NCBI GenBank assembly: GCA_021805985.1
Contig: JAJZDN010000012.1
Span: 18,007 to 82,006 of the forward strand
Direction of reading: 5' to 3'
DNA: 64,000 nucleotides
DNA from: Planctomycetota bacterium
GTDB taxonomy: Bacteria > Planctomycetota > Phycisphaerae > WQYP01
Shown here: piece by piece, positions 16,881 through 26,035 of the stretch
Position numbering within the stretch: the stretch's first letter is position 1
Layout of the letters: each line of letters starts with the position of its first letter
Notes under the pieces: model-generated
Databases searched by the model: none
Seen by the model: the letters and a program-made list of their open reading frames with translations, nothing else
Told to the model about the DNA's origin: nothing
Translations under genes and position numbers: made by a program

Positions 16881-17012
16881 CATTGCATAAAACAATGGCC
16901 CTTAAAAAGTGCATGGCCGGTGAGGGAAGCTGCCACCCTCTACCGGCCATGCCAGGGCAAGATGGATTATTTGAATCACCCGCCGGCCCAATCGGCTTTC
17001 ATTGGGTGATCC
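16881..17012. other. Hairpin-rich noncoding region, possible structured RNA
   Basis: CATTG/CAATG (16881-16897) is followed by GCATGGCCGGT/ACCGGCCATGC (11 bp, 16911-16921 with 16942-16952). After it, ATCACCC (16975-16981) can pair with GGGTGAT (17004-17010), while CCCAAT (16987-16992) can pair with ATTGGG (17001-17006). These last two stems exclude each other. There is no ORF support. Neither strand nor function can be assigned. Confidence 0.35.
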
Positions 17013-17133
17013 ATAAGTATCACGTAAACCATCATCGCCGCTTGCAAGGCCCCTGCCTATCAGGAACTTCCTGATTTTGGCGTAGGGAAAACTCCGGTGT
17101 GGGGTCTAGGAATCTATCCGAGAAATGGACGCG

Positions 17134-17172
17134 TCGCGTCATGGAGCACCGTGGTGATAACCCGGTGGTTGG
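17134..17172. repeat. 39-bp direct repeat, copy downstream of pheS
   Basis: Matches 18359-18397 at 37 of 39 bases (core GAGCACCGTGGTGATAACC). The two copies flank pheS in the same orientation. The core contains CACCG/CGGTG arms. Confidence 0.85.
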
Positions 17173-17269
17173 CAGCATAAACGCCGCCTGGCTTATAGCC
17201 TGTAAATACACGCCCAGTAAACGGCCGGAACGCGGCACGAGTTCAAAACTTTCCACACTCGGAGATGTA

Positions 17270-18280
17270 TCAGAACTGATTGAGGAATCGTACGTCGTTT
17301 TCAAACAGCAGGCGTATATCTTCGATGCCGTGCTTTCGCATGGCGATACGTTCTACCCCCAGGCCAAACGCAAAGCCGGTATATTCTTCGGGATCAATAT
17401 GTACGGTTTGCAGCACATTGGGATCTACCATTCCGCAACCGCCCAATTCCACCCATTTGGAAGTTCCGTCCGCATAGTGAAAACGCACGTCAAATTCCGC
17501 ACTGGGTTCGGTAAATGGAAAGAAACTCGGACGAAAACGAGTTTCCACTTCCGCTCCGAAGAAGGCTTTGGCAAATTGGTCGATACAGGTTTTCAGATCC
17601 ACCATGGTAATGTTCTGATCCACTACCAGACCCTCAATTTGATGGAACATGAAACTGTGCGTGGCATCCACGGTATCCGGGCGGTAAACCCGGCCAGGCG
17701 CGATAATGCGTACCGGCGGCTTGTGGGATTCCAGCACGCGAATTTGAACGGAGCTGGTTTGCGAACGGAGCATAAACGGAGCCGCCCCGGCGGGTCGCTG
17801 CAGATAGAAATTATCCAGCGGGTCGCGTGCCGGGTGTTGTCGGGGAACGTTCAGGGCTTCAAAATTATGGAACTCGTCTTCCAGTTCCGGCCCTTGTGCA
17901 ATAGAAAATCCCATGCGCCCAAATAGTTCAGTCAGGGCGTCAATGGTTTGGTGAATAATATGCAGGGAACCGGGATGGTAATCATCACAGGAAATTTTAC
18001 CCGGTTCAGTTATGTCAATAAGTACATCGCTGGATCCAGCACCTTGCCCAACGCTGGCTTTGGCTTGATCATAGCCGGCCTGTACCGCCGTTTTCATGGC
18101 ATTAAGCTTGGAACCGTATTGGCGTTTCTGATCATTGGGAAGCGTTTTAAGGTGATCGCCCGCCGCTTTCAGAAGACCTTTTGTACCCAGATATTTGATG
18201 CGGAAGGCCTCCACCTGCTCGGCAGAGGTTAAAGTGGAAAGCTCCTTCAGGGCGTGCTCCAGTAATTCATCAAGATTCAC
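17270..18280 (-). CDS. pheS: Phenylalanine--tRNA ligase alpha subunit
   Basis: A 336-aa class II aminoacyl-tRNA synthetase subunit that charges tRNA-Phe together with PheT. The N-terminal coiled-coil region contains the KYLGTKG motif. The catalytic core contains HPARDPLDNFY, LRSQTSSVQIR and, at the end, GFAFGLGVERIAMRKHGI with the class II motif 3 Arg. Length is normal. It starts with GTG, with AGGAG 9 bases upstream. pheT does not follow, which is unusual: the downstream DNA is noncoding. rplT and rpmI lie upstream on the same strand. Confidence 0.96.
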   Translation of the reverse strand: MNLDELLEHALKELSTLTSAEQVEAFRIKYLGTKGLLKAAGDHLKTLPNDQKRQYGSKLNAMKTAVQAGYDQAKASVGQGAGSSDVLIDITEPGKISCDDYHPGSLHIIHQTIDALTELFGRMGFSIAQGPELEDEFHNFEALNVPRQHPARDPLDNFYLQRPAGAAPFMLRSQTSSVQIRVLESHKPPVRIIAPGRVYRPDTVDATHSFMFHQIEGLVVDQNITMVDLKTCIDQFAKAFFGAEVETRFRPSFFPFTEPSAEFDVRFHYADGTSKWVELGGCGMVDPNVLQTVHIDPEEYTGFAFGLGVERIAMRKHGIEDIRLLFENDVRFLNQF

Positions 18281-18358
18281 GTTGAATTACTCCTGGATGT
18301 CTGTCCCAGCAATCGCCTCTTTACGATGGCGCATTTTGTTTTAGCCTCTTGGGAAACA

Positions 18359-18397
18359 TCGCGTCATTGAGCACCGTGGTGATAACCCGGTGGTCGG
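18359..18397. repeat. 39-bp direct repeat, copy upstream of pheS
   Basis: Partner of 17134-17172, with two mismatches. It lies in the pheS leader region on the minus-strand transcript. Confidence 0.85.
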
Positions 18398-18510
18398 TTC
18401 GCGGCACTGGATCAACCACCGGATTCATCATCCGGCGCTCTAAAAACAGCGGCGATGATGGCATACCTGACACAGATGGTACCCCAACGGGCCGGAACCT
18501 GGGACTTAGA

Positions 18511-18587
18511 ACCTGGAACCTGGAACCTGGAACCTGGAACCTGGAACCTGGAACCTGGAACCTGGAACCTGGAACCTGGAACCTGGA
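18511..18587. repeat. Heptanucleotide tandem repeat ACCTGGA x 11
   Basis: Eleven uninterrupted copies of a 7-base unit in the 385-base gap between rplT and pheS. ORFs through it code for repeated G-S-R-F-Q-V-P and are artefacts of the repeat. There are no spacers, so it is not a CRISPR. Confidence 0.97.
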
Positions 18588-18624
18588 ATTTGGCAATCAG
18601 AAGCGCATTCGCTTCCAACGCATT

Positions 18625-18652
18625 CTAACTCCTAGCTCCTAACTCCTAACTC
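18625..18652. repeat. Second heptanucleotide tandem repeat CTAACTC x 4
   Basis: Four units, one with a single change (CTAGCTC), 37 bases from the ACCTGGA array and just downstream of rplT. Confidence 0.85.
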
Positions 18653-18665
18653 CTTGGTAGCTCGT

Positions 18666-19034
18666 TCAGGCCGCTTTGAGTCCCAATGCATCCCGCGCTT
18701 TGCCGACAATGGTGTCAAATGCTGCGGGATCGGCGATGGCAATTTCGCTTAGGCTCTTGCGGTTCAGCTCAATTTTGGCTTTGGAAAGTCCGGAAATTAG
18801 CTGGCTGTACCGCAAGCCGCGGCTGCGTGCGGCCGCCGTCAGGCGGGTGATCCAAAGTGCACGATAATCGCGCTTCTTTTCCTTGCGGCCGCTGAACCGG
18901 TTGGCACCAGCTCGCAGCAGTGTTTCGTGGGCTGTTTTATAGAGCTTGCTGCGTCCGCCGACAAAGCCTTTAGCGCGCTTCAGTAAACGTTTATGCCGCT
19001 TTTTCCGGGCGGAGCCGACTCTTACTCGTGGCAT
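18666..19034 (-). CDS. rplT: 50S ribosomal protein L20
   Basis: A 122-aa basic protein of the large ribosomal subunit, also an early assembly factor. It begins MPRVRVGSARKKRHKR and contains the L20 core ALWITRLTAAAR and YSQLISGL. GAGGA precedes the ATG. It follows rpmI by 94 bases on the same strand, the usual rpmI-rplT pairing. infC is not in front of them here. Confidence 0.97.
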   Translation of the reverse strand: MPRVRVGSARKKRHKRLLKRAKGFVGGRSKLYKTAHETLLRAGANRFSGRKEKKRDYRALWITRLTAAARSRGLRYSQLISGLSKAKIELNRKSLSEIAIADPAAFDTIVGKARDALGLKAA

Positions 19035-19128
19035 GGTAAATTCCTCAACAAATGATTCTGGTATTCGATACTTAGATCACGTTATTCAATAGTTCCGGTG
19101 CATAGCGCCCCGGTAAGGCAGCACAACC

Positions 19129-19332
19129 TTATCGGCCGGCCGGCCCAAGCAAAGTAATCATCTTATCCGCAAACGGCCCGGTAAGACTCGTGGTGCCGCG
19201 CAAACGCCGCCGCCGGTTACCGGACTTGGCACTTTGCAAATGCCCCTTGTTGTGTTTGTGGAACTTGACTTTTCCCGTGGCGGTTATTTTGACCCGCTTC
19301 TTAATTCCTTTGTGTGTCTTATGCTTGGCCAC
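19129..19332 (-). CDS. rpmI: 50S ribosomal protein L35
   Basis: A 67-aa very basic protein with the L35 pattern (KTHKGIKKRVKITATGKV, GHLQSAKSGNRRRRLRG). The start codon is GTG, with AGGAG 7 bases upstream. It is co-directional with rplT. Confidence 0.96.
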   Translation of the reverse strand: MAKHKTHKGIKKRVKITATGKVKFHKHNKGHLQSAKSGNRRRRLRGTTSLTGPFADKMITLLGPAGR

Positions 19333-19642
19333 GCCAACACTCCTAACTTAATTTACGCTCAACGCTCGAATTATCGCCCGGCCTGGTAACTACCAACGCC
19401 CATAAGCCAAGCAATTCGAGCCACGTAGTATATTCGCAGCACCGCTCGGCGTCCACTGGTCAATTTTCAAATTGCGATCCGCGGCGCATTTACCGTTCCC
19501 CCAAGGCCCACGTTGCGCTATGACCCCATGCAATCTGCCGAGCACCGGATGCTAAGGCGGGGGTTGATCCTTGCCGCCCACCAGCCCCCAAAAGACGACC
19601 AGGCACTACGGCATTATGGCCTGCGGGGCCACAGGGAAGTTC
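19333..19642. other. Gap upstream of rpmI
   Basis: 310 bases with no recognisable gene. It should contain the promoter of the rpmI-rplT unit, but no clear boxes were identified, and infC is absent. Confidence 0.35.
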
Positions 19643-20416
19643 CTAAGCCGATTCCGCCGGCAAAGTCAGGTCCAGGCGGCGGAGAACTGCCAGAAAATCA
19701 GGCGGAGGAACCTGGATAAACTCTCGCCAGTTGTGCGCTACCGGATGCTTAAAGCCCAGTTTCCAGGCGTGCAGGCACAAACGCGGCACTTTGGGCATTT
19801 TGCCCTGCGACATGCCATCAGGCACGTACAAATCATCCCCCAACACCGGTGTGCCCAGAAACATCATGTGGGCGCGAATCTGATGCAGCCGGCCGGTTTT
19901 AATTCGCACCTCCACCAGAGCGGCCGAGGCACTGACACTCAGCACTTGATAAGCGGAAATAGCTTCCTCACCGCTACGGGAAATGATGACCTTTTTTTTA
20001 TCGGCCTGAATTTCTTTCAGCCGCGCCTGCACCACGCCCTGTGCGGGATCAGGTCGCCCCGCGACAATGGCAAGATATTGCTTGTCCAGGCGGCGATGTT
20101 CAAAATCCTCCCGCAGCGCGTCATAGGCCCGCGGTCGCAAAGCCATGACCAGCAATCCACTGGTCTGACGATCCAGGCGATGCAACAGGCCCCAATCCCG
20201 GCGCGCCCCCAACTGGCGCAATGGATGCCCATACCTGGCAAACACGCCGTTGAGCAGCGTGTCTTTCACGTGCCCCAAGCCCGGCTGCGTTACCAGTCCG
20301 GCCGGTTTTCCAACTACCAGCAGATCATCATCGGCATAGATGCTGTCAAACTGCACCTGGGCATTGGCGACGGGCGGGCGGTTGTCTTCGGGAGGTTGTT
20401 TGGGCTTATATTTCAA
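19643..20416 (-). CDS. RluA-family 23S rRNA pseudouridine synthase
   Basis: A 257-aa enzyme with the RluA/RluD catalytic motif HRLDRQTSG (catalytic D82) and the family segments [13 protein letters not shown] and [10 protein letters not shown]. It converts specific uridines in rRNA or tRNA to pseudouridine. There is no S4 domain at the N-terminus, so it resembles RluA/RluC-short forms more than RluD. It starts with TTG overlapping the trxB stop by 4 bases (TTGA), so translation is probably coupled to trxB. Confidence 0.92.
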   Translation of the reverse strand: MKYKPKQPPEDNRPPVANAQVQFDSIYADDDLLVVGKPAGLVTQPGLGHVKDTLLNGVFARYGHPLRQLGARRDWGLLHRLDRQTSGLLVMALRPRAYDALREDFEHRRLDKQYLAIVAGRPDPAQGVVQARLKEIQADKKKVIISRSGEEAISAYQVLSVSASAALVEVRIKTGRLHQIRAHMMFLGTPVLGDDLYVPDGMSQGKMPKVPRLCLHAWKLGFKHPVAHNWREFIQVPPPDFLAVLRRLDLTLPAESA

Positions 20417-21399
20417 TGAATTCCCTGTTCCGCCAGCCAGCGCTCGGCATCAATGGCCGCCTTGCAACCCATGCCCGCTGCGGTAATAGCCTGACGGTAA
20501 ATTGGATCGGCACAGTCCCCCGCGGCAAAAACACCTTCCACGCTGGTGGTGGACCGGAAAGGCTCTTTTAGCGCAATATATCCTTTGGCGTCGAGATCAA
20601 TATGGCCTTTTAAAAATGCAGTATTAGGCGTGTGGCCGATCGCCGCGAACATACCGCGGCACTCCAGCACGGATGTAGTATTGGTTTGAAGATTTTTTAT
20701 CCGCACCGCGGTAACGCCATCAGCTTCATTGCCCAGCACTTCTTCCACCGCGGAATTCCACACCGGCTTTATTTTTTTATTAGATAAAGCCCGGTCAGCC
20801 ATGATCTTGCTGGCCCGCAACGTATCGCGGCGATGGACTAGATAAACCATGCTCGCAAATTTCGTCAGATACGTTCCCTCTTCTACGGCCGAGTCGCCCC
20901 CGCCCACAACCACCAGCGGATTATCACGAAATCGCGGCAACGCGCCATCGCACACCGCACAGGCTGACACACCATTATTTTCAAATTTCTTTTCGCTTTC
21001 CAAGCCCAGGTAATTGGCGCTTGCCCCGGTGGAGATAATCACAGCGTGCGCCTGCACTTGGGTTTCAGCCTCGCCGGAAAGGTCGTTAATATGCCACACC
21101 TTGAACGGCCGGGATGTGAAATCCACACGGGTCACAAAATTCTGCAAGACCCGTGTGCCGAATCGCTCGGCCTGTTGTTGCAGCACACCCATCATTTTCT
21201 GGCCGTCAATACCATGGACAAAGCCGGGAAAATTCTCCACTTCCGTCGTGAACATCAACTGCCCACCGGGCATTCGTTCCCGATTAGCACCGTCACCGGC
21301 AAGGACCAGGGGCTTGAGATTAGCACGGGCGGCATAAATAGCCGCAGTCCAGCCTGCCGGACCGGATCCGATGATGACAACCTGCTCAATATTCGCCAT
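20413..21399 (-). CDS. trxB: Thioredoxin-disulfide reductase
   Basis: A 328-aa FAD/NADPH flavoenzyme that reduces thioredoxin. The FAD site [16 protein letters not shown] is at 11-26, the redox pair C147-A-V-C150 is in place, the NADPH site [10 protein letters not shown] follows, and the C-terminal FAD motif [10 protein letters not shown] is present. Length is normal. It is the first gene of a two-gene unit with the pseudouridine synthase. Confidence 0.95.
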   Translation of the reverse strand: MANIEQVVIIGSGPAGWTAAIYAARANLKPLVLAGDGANRERMPGGQLMFTTEVENFPGFVHGIDGQKMMGVLQQQAERFGTRVLQNFVTRVDFTSRPFKVWHINDLSGEAETQVQAHAVIISTGASANYLGLESEKKFENNGVSACAVCDGALPRFRDNPLVVVGGGDSAVEEGTYLTKFASMVYLVHRRDTLRASKIMADRALSNKKIKPVWNSAVEEVLGNEADGVTAVRIKNLQTNTTSVLECRGMFAAIGHTPNTAFLKGHIDLDAKGYIALKEPFRSTTSVEGVFAAGDCADPIYRQAITAAGMGCKAAIDAERWLAEQGIH

Positions 21400-21529
21400 A
21401 TTTTCAAAATCCTTTATTTCATTTCATCCAGCCGGTTTACTGTAGCATACAATTCGACAATCGGCCCGCGTTCTGATCAGCCCTCACGAGATCAAAGGGT
21501 TGAATCACACCGTGTAGCGCTTCGAGGAA

Positions 21530-22351
21530 TTATAGCGGACGATGCGCCCCGGGCCAGCCTTCACTTTGTGCATACCATCGGCCATCACGTAATGTAACGC
21601 GAATCGGCCAGTCAAATGCCTGAGACAACAGTGAATCGGTAAGCGTTTGCATCGGCGTTCCGGCCGCGACAGCCTGCCCCCGGCCATTTAATAAAAGCGT
21701 CTGCTGAATCTGCGGCAACAATTCCTCAAGGTGATGGGTGATCATTAACAAGGCCGGCGGCGAAGGCAATTGAGCTAGATCCGAAAGAAATATCAGAACC
21801 GTTTCCCGTGACGGCAAATCCAGCCCGGATGTACATTCATCCAGCATCAGCAGCGCAGGCTCATGCACCAGGGCACGGGCGATAAGCACGCGCATGCGTT
21901 CGCCGGTCGAAAGTGTCCAGAATTTTCGCTTCGCAAACGAATCCATCCGCACATCGGCCAACACGTCACGGGTGCGTGTCCACTGCGTTTTATCTGGTTG
22001 ATAGTAACTAAGCGTTAAGGATCCAAAAAAACCACTGCAGACCACTTCTTCGGCAGTCATCGGCTCATCAAAGGGATAAATGCTTAGTGCCTCAACGACC
22101 GATATTTTCCGGCGCAATTCGCTGACCGGGTATTCCCCCAGCCGATGCCCCAGCACATCTACCGTTCCATGCGTGGGCCACAGGTATCCTGCCCCCATGC
22201 GAACCAGTGAGGATTTTCCACTGCCGTTCGGGCCGACAATCGCCCCCCACCCACCGGCGGAAAGCTCCCAGTTTATACTATCGAGAATCGCACGATCCTC
22301 TCGTATGAATTCAACGTTAGTAAAGCAAATAGCGGCAGAACCATCACGCAT
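21530..22351 (-). CDS. ABC transporter ATP-binding protein, unpartnered
   Basis: A 273-aa nucleotide-binding subunit. Walker A GPNGSGKSS is at 40-48, the signature is LSTGERMRVLIARAL, and Walker B MLDECTSGLD and a switch His in ITHHLEE follow. No permease or binding protein is adjacent, so the substrate is unknown. Its general shape resembles YlmA/ModF-like free-standing ATPases. The ATG at 22351 is preferred over an upstream TTG at 22387, though neither has a clear ribosome site. Confidence 0.85.
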   Translation of the reverse strand: MRDGSAAICFTNVEFIREDRAILDSINWELSAGGWGAIVGPNGSGKSSLVRMGAGYLWPTHGTVDVLGHRLGEYPVSELRRKISVVEALSIYPFDEPMTAEEVVCSGFFGSLTLSYYQPDKTQWTRTRDVLADVRMDSFAKRKFWTLSTGERMRVLIARALVHEPALLMLDECTSGLDLPSRETVLIFLSDLAQLPSPPALLMITHHLEELLPQIQQTLLLNGRGQAVAAGTPMQTLTDSLLSQAFDWPIRVTLRDGRWYAQSEGWPGAHRPL

Positions 22352-22610
22352 GGTTATAAAAACCCAAATAACTGCAGGCAGCCTCAAGCCGCCAAAGCAA
22401 TCTTGATCTTAACGGTGAACCGCCCCTCATGGAAATGATTGAAGAAGCATTCAGGGGTTATTCCAATGATAGATGATCCCTGCGTAAAAACCGCGTTGTC
22501 TGGGGCGCAGTTTAATATGAGCCTGAATGGCCAACGGATAGGCTCCTGGAGAAAACTTGGATAAGCGATTGCTTTCCCCATTTCTGATTCAAAAAGGCAC
22601 AAACAAACAA

Positions 22611-22639
22611 AGCGGAGAGATTGTCGCAATCTCTCCGCT
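22611..22639 (-). terminator. Rho-independent terminator of the PEP-CTERM gene
   Basis: AGCGGAGAGATTG and its exact inverse form a 13-bp stem with a 3-base loop, 33 bases past the stop of the gene at 22672. It is followed on the minus strand by T-rich sequence (TTTGTTTGTTTG). Confidence 0.88.
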
Positions 22640-22671
22640 TAAAAAAATTCAACTGAACGTTGACCTGATGA

Positions 22672-23445
22672 TTATCCCACGCGTCGCTTGCGGGGAGCCA
22701 GCGTCAAGGCACCCATTCCCGCAACAGTCAACAGCAGCACAACCGATGGTTCCGGCGTCGTAGTTACCGAATTCGTCGACAACCACGTTGCGGTACTTTC
22801 AGAGATCACTGTTGTGCCGGGATTTATGGACGCATTCAAATCAACCTGTTCCTGCGAACTGGTCGTCTGACCGGCGGATGAAATATCCTGCGGTCCGTTG
22901 TTCGCAGAGGAGCTTTGCGGGTAGACCACGCTTAGCGGTGTAAACGCAAGACTGCCGGTGCTTAGCGCCGGTGGCTGGCCAACCGCACTGACGTAACCGC
23001 CCGCGGAAGAGAAATTTTCCCTCTGAGTAGCGCTGTCTAAATTAACTGTAAATGTTGATACCATGGAGTGCAGCAGTTGGCTGCCGGGACCAATGGGCAC
23101 GCTGGTGGCGGAAAATGTGACATGATCAGCGGAGGTAATCGGCGATCCCGCCTGCAAGCCGGAAAGATTAAGCGCCAGCGTATAACCACCGCCGGAAGCC
23201 AGCGACTGGACATTCAAATCTGTCCACGTATAAAGACCACCGCCATACGTTCCGGAGCCAAAATCCTTGGTACCAGAGGCAGTTCCGATGAGCACTGTCA
23301 CCGTCGAACCCGCCGTGTTGCCACCGAACGTCAACGCGACGGAAATGGTCGGCGTCGCCTGACTGATGCCGGTGTTGATACCAAAGGCCGCCATTATCGC
23401 GACCGTTATTCCCGCAAATAATTCCTGAGGCTTGGTCATACTCAT
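22672..23445 (-). CDS. PEP-CTERM sorting-domain protein
   Basis: A 257-aa exported protein. It has an N-terminal signal peptide (hydrophobic segment about 10-28), a beta-rich Ser/Thr/Gly body with no recognised domain, and a C-terminal sorting tail: TPEPS, a hydrophobic helix and the basic end RKRR. PEP-CTERM proteins are cleaved by an exosortase and go to the cell surface or matrix. The ATG at 23445 has AAGGA 8 bases upstream; an in-frame TTG lies two codons before it. It probably forms a monocistronic unit ending at the terminator at 22611. Confidence 0.88.
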   Translation of the reverse strand: MSMTKPQELFAGITVAIMAAFGINTGISQATPTISVALTFGGNTAGSTVTVLIGTASGTKDFGSGTYGGGLYTWTDLNVQSLASGGGYTLALNLSGLQAGSPITSADHVTFSATSVPIGPGSQLLHSMVSTFTVNLDSATQRENFSSAGGYVSAVGQPPALSTGSLAFTPLSVVYPQSSSANNGPQDISSAGQTTSSQEQVDLNASINPGTTVISESTATWLSTNSVTTTPEPSVVLLLTVAGMGALTLAPRKRRVG

Positions 23446-23696
23446 AATCAATATCCTTTTTGTCAGTAAGCTTAATTAAATGGGTACGGAATATTTGAAA
23501 TTAAAACGCTGCACGAAAAGTGCTGGATTCTGCTGCATTGATCACCTCCAAACATGTATTGATCTAGAGATCTATCCTCATCTCGATGGGGCCCCGAAGC
23601 ACGAGATGGCGCTACGGGATCTCGCAATCCCTGAGATCACGCCGTTATCATACAAGGCCTCATCCGATAACACAATCAGAGATCAGACACGGAAAA

Positions 23697-25880
23697 TTAC
23701 GGTTGGCCGGCGAGCGGGACGCCTTGAGATACAACGTCACCGGACTTTGGTGGCGCAGGAGAAGGCGCGATCGCTGAAGCTCGGGCGTGAACGGCGAGAA
23801 CTGAGCAGGCGCAGGCTTGGGCCACGGACGCCTGCGAGCGGCTCAGGAATTTTTGCTTGAATTGCCACTGGGGAGAAATCCCCAGAATAATAAGATCGTA
23901 ATTGGCAGATTCTCTGACGACCACATCTACGGGCGAATCACTTTCCTCTACTTGAAAGCGTATCTGCCGCGTGCTGTCTGGAACAGCAAATTGGCGATCC
24001 ACTAAGGACTGCACACCTAAGCGTCCGCTGCTCGCCGTGTGACTTCCGGGTTTGACAACATGCAGAATCGTCACGCGGGCATCGTTCCGTCGCGATATTT
24101 GGTCGGCCGCCTGCAAGGCACCTATATCCTGATTTTCTCCAATATAAGGCACCATGATGCGTTCAACTGTCCGCAGATTCTTCTCGACAAGAATCGCCAC
24201 GGGACGATTGGAATGCTGAATTACTTCATCGGCGATACGGCCCAACGTGGAGGCCGCAAAAAGCCCCTGGTGACCGCCCAGAACGATCCATCCCACGTCA
24301 TAGCGATTAGCGGTGAGGGTAATATCCGAGGCGAAATCTGTGCTGACAAATCCCATCGCACTAACAGGAACGCCCATTGCGGCGGCTTGGCGCAAAGCCA
24401 GTTCGACGGGATCGCTGGCGGTATAAAACGCCTTGCTGCGACGTTCCTGCTCATCAGGATTACTCAAATGCAATAGGCAAAGTCTTCCAGTACCTGCACC
24501 AAGTAGCAAGGTTCCCACGTTAACCAAGCCGGAAGCGGTTTGCGGGGAAGATACTGTCACCAGAGCACGGGATTCCCCGGGTGTGGGCTGGAGCGCTTCG
24601 GCAGCTTCGTCTCGTCGCTGGCGTGCGGGAGAATAAACCAGATACAACAAAGGCGTGGTGATAAAAGTAGTGGCCAGAGCCATGATGACCATAATAGCAA
24701 ACATCTGTGGAGAAAGTACATGCAGATTCAATCCAATGTTCAGCACAATAAGTTCCACCAGGCCCCGGGCGTTCATCAGTGAACCCAGCACGCCGGATTG
24801 TCGCCAGGAAAGGCCGGCCACGCGGGCGGCAAAAAAGGAAAAAAGCACTTTGGCGGCGGTGGCGACCAGCACCACCAGCAAACATATTTTCCAGAGATGG
24901 GCATCATTCAAAAGCCCGATTCTGGTGCGCAAACCGGTGAAGGCAAAAAAGATCGGCAACAGGAACAGCAGAATAAAATCTTCCAGCTTTTCCGTAAGAT
25001 GGCCGACAAATTTGCTTTCTGCGGGCATGGCCATTCCCAAAAGGAATGCTCCGAAGATGGCCTGAATTCCAATCCAGTCAGTCATGGCGCTGCTGGCGAG
25101 CACCAACAGCAAAATCAGAGCCAGGGTATCGCGGGATAAATATCCGCGTCGTTCATAAAGCCCCTGCAATAAGCGCAGCACTTTGGGCATTATCAAGAGC
25201 ATAAATGCCGCGAATACAACGGTCCAGATCACCGTCATCAGGGCGGAAAAAAGCGGATTGCCGCTTTTATGTGTGTTTAATCCAACGGAGGTGGAAATCG
25301 CGATAACCAGCGCCAGCAGGCACCATCCCACCACATCATTGAGCGCGCCGCAGGCCAGACTGAAAATACCAACCCGTGAGCGCTGCAGGTTGCGCTCGTT
25401 GATCATTCTCGCAAGCACCGGAAAAGCGGTAATGGACATGGCGGTGCCAATAAATAGTGAAAACACCAGCCGGTTGCCGCCTGTGCCGTGAAATTCCTGA
25501 AAGAGATAAAGCCCTACAATAATGCCGCACGCCAACGGCCCGGCGACGCTGGTTCCACCCGTGATGATCAGGGCCTTGCCCTGATTGCGCAACAGTTTGA
25601 CGTCCAGTTCCAAGCCTACCAGGAACATGAATAAGACGACGCCGATCTGGCTTAATACATTAAGAAATGGATATGGATCCCCTCCCTTATGCACAGGAAA
25701 CAGCATTCCCAGTATGGCACCGTGATACAGCAGGCCTAACACCGACGGCCCTAAAATAATGCCCCCCAGCATCTCCCCCACCACGCGCGGCTGACCAATC
25801 CAGCGCATGATTTTCCCGACCACGCGGGCGGTCAGCAGAATAACTGCGATCTGTATCAGCAAGTGTAAAATCGGGTGCAT
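23697..25880 (-). CDS. CPA2 cation:proton antiporter with C-terminal Usp-like domains
   Basis: A 727-aa membrane protein. Residues 1-400 hold about 12 hydrophobic helices of the Na+/H+ exchanger type (PRVVGEMLGGIILGPSVLG early, then GTAMSITAFPVLARM and MNARGLVELIVL). Residues 430-715 are cytoplasmic, with two regions that look like universal stress protein domains: the first contains VGWIVLGGHQG, the second starts RIMVPYIGENQD and ends CSVLAVHAR. It would exchange Na+ or K+ for protons, with Usp domains possibly sensing nucleotide. AAGGTGG precedes the ATG at 25880. The upstream extension of the frame is not supported. Confidence 0.9.
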   Translation of the reverse strand: MHPILHLLIQIAVILLTARVVGKIMRWIGQPRVVGEMLGGIILGPSVLGLLYHGAILGMLFPVHKGGDPYPFLNVLSQIGVVLFMFLVGLELDVKLLRNQGKALIITGGTSVAGPLACGIIVGLYLFQEFHGTGGNRLVFSLFIGTAMSITAFPVLARMINERNLQRSRVGIFSLACGALNDVVGWCLLALVIAISTSVGLNTHKSGNPLFSALMTVIWTVVFAAFMLLIMPKVLRLLQGLYERRGYLSRDTLALILLLVLASSAMTDWIGIQAIFGAFLLGMAMPAESKFVGHLTEKLEDFILLFLLPIFFAFTGLRTRIGLLNDAHLWKICLLVVLVATAAKVLFSFFAARVAGLSWRQSGVLGSLMNARGLVELIVLNIGLNLHVLSPQMFAIMVIMALATTFITTPLLYLVYSPARQRRDEAAEALQPTPGESRALVTVSSPQTASGLVNVGTLLLGAGTGRLCLLHLSNPDEQERRSKAFYTASDPVELALRQAAAMGVPVSAMGFVSTDFASDITLTANRYDVGWIVLGGHQGLFAASTLGRIADEVIQHSNRPVAILVEKNLRTVERIMVPYIGENQDIGALQAADQISRRNDARVTILHVVKPGSHTASSGRLGVQSLVDRQFAVPDSTRQIRFQVEESDSPVDVVVRESANYDLIILGISPQWQFKQKFLSRSQASVAQACACSVLAVHARASAIAPSPAPPKSGDVVSQGVPLAGQP

Positions 25881-26035
25881 ACGCCACCTTACGTTGCTTT
25901 TGCCACACCAGAGATTCTGCCCCGGCAAGAAAGTTTGATCGCCCCTGCTCGGACAGACTCCGAGACTACGACCAGCCCTGAGAGTTTACCTAATGGTGCG
26001 GCTAAAGCCAACCGAAAGATGTCGTTATTTTCCAA

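Noticed and set aside
17032..17304. 90-aa minus-strand ORF at the end of pheS
   Set aside because: It overlaps pheS out of frame and contains the 39-bp repeat. No coding support.
18321..18642. ORFs on both strands encoding repeated GSRFQVP or EPGTWNL
   Set aside because: They arise from the heptanucleotide array and lack ribosome sites.
18511..18652. Possible CRISPR array
   Set aside because: The repeats are 7-base units in direct tandem with no spacers. They are microsatellites.
22384..22629. 81-aa minus-strand ORF between the ABC ATPase and the PEP-CTERM gene
   Set aside because: No ribosome site or recognisable content, and it overlaps the terminator stem at 22611-22639.
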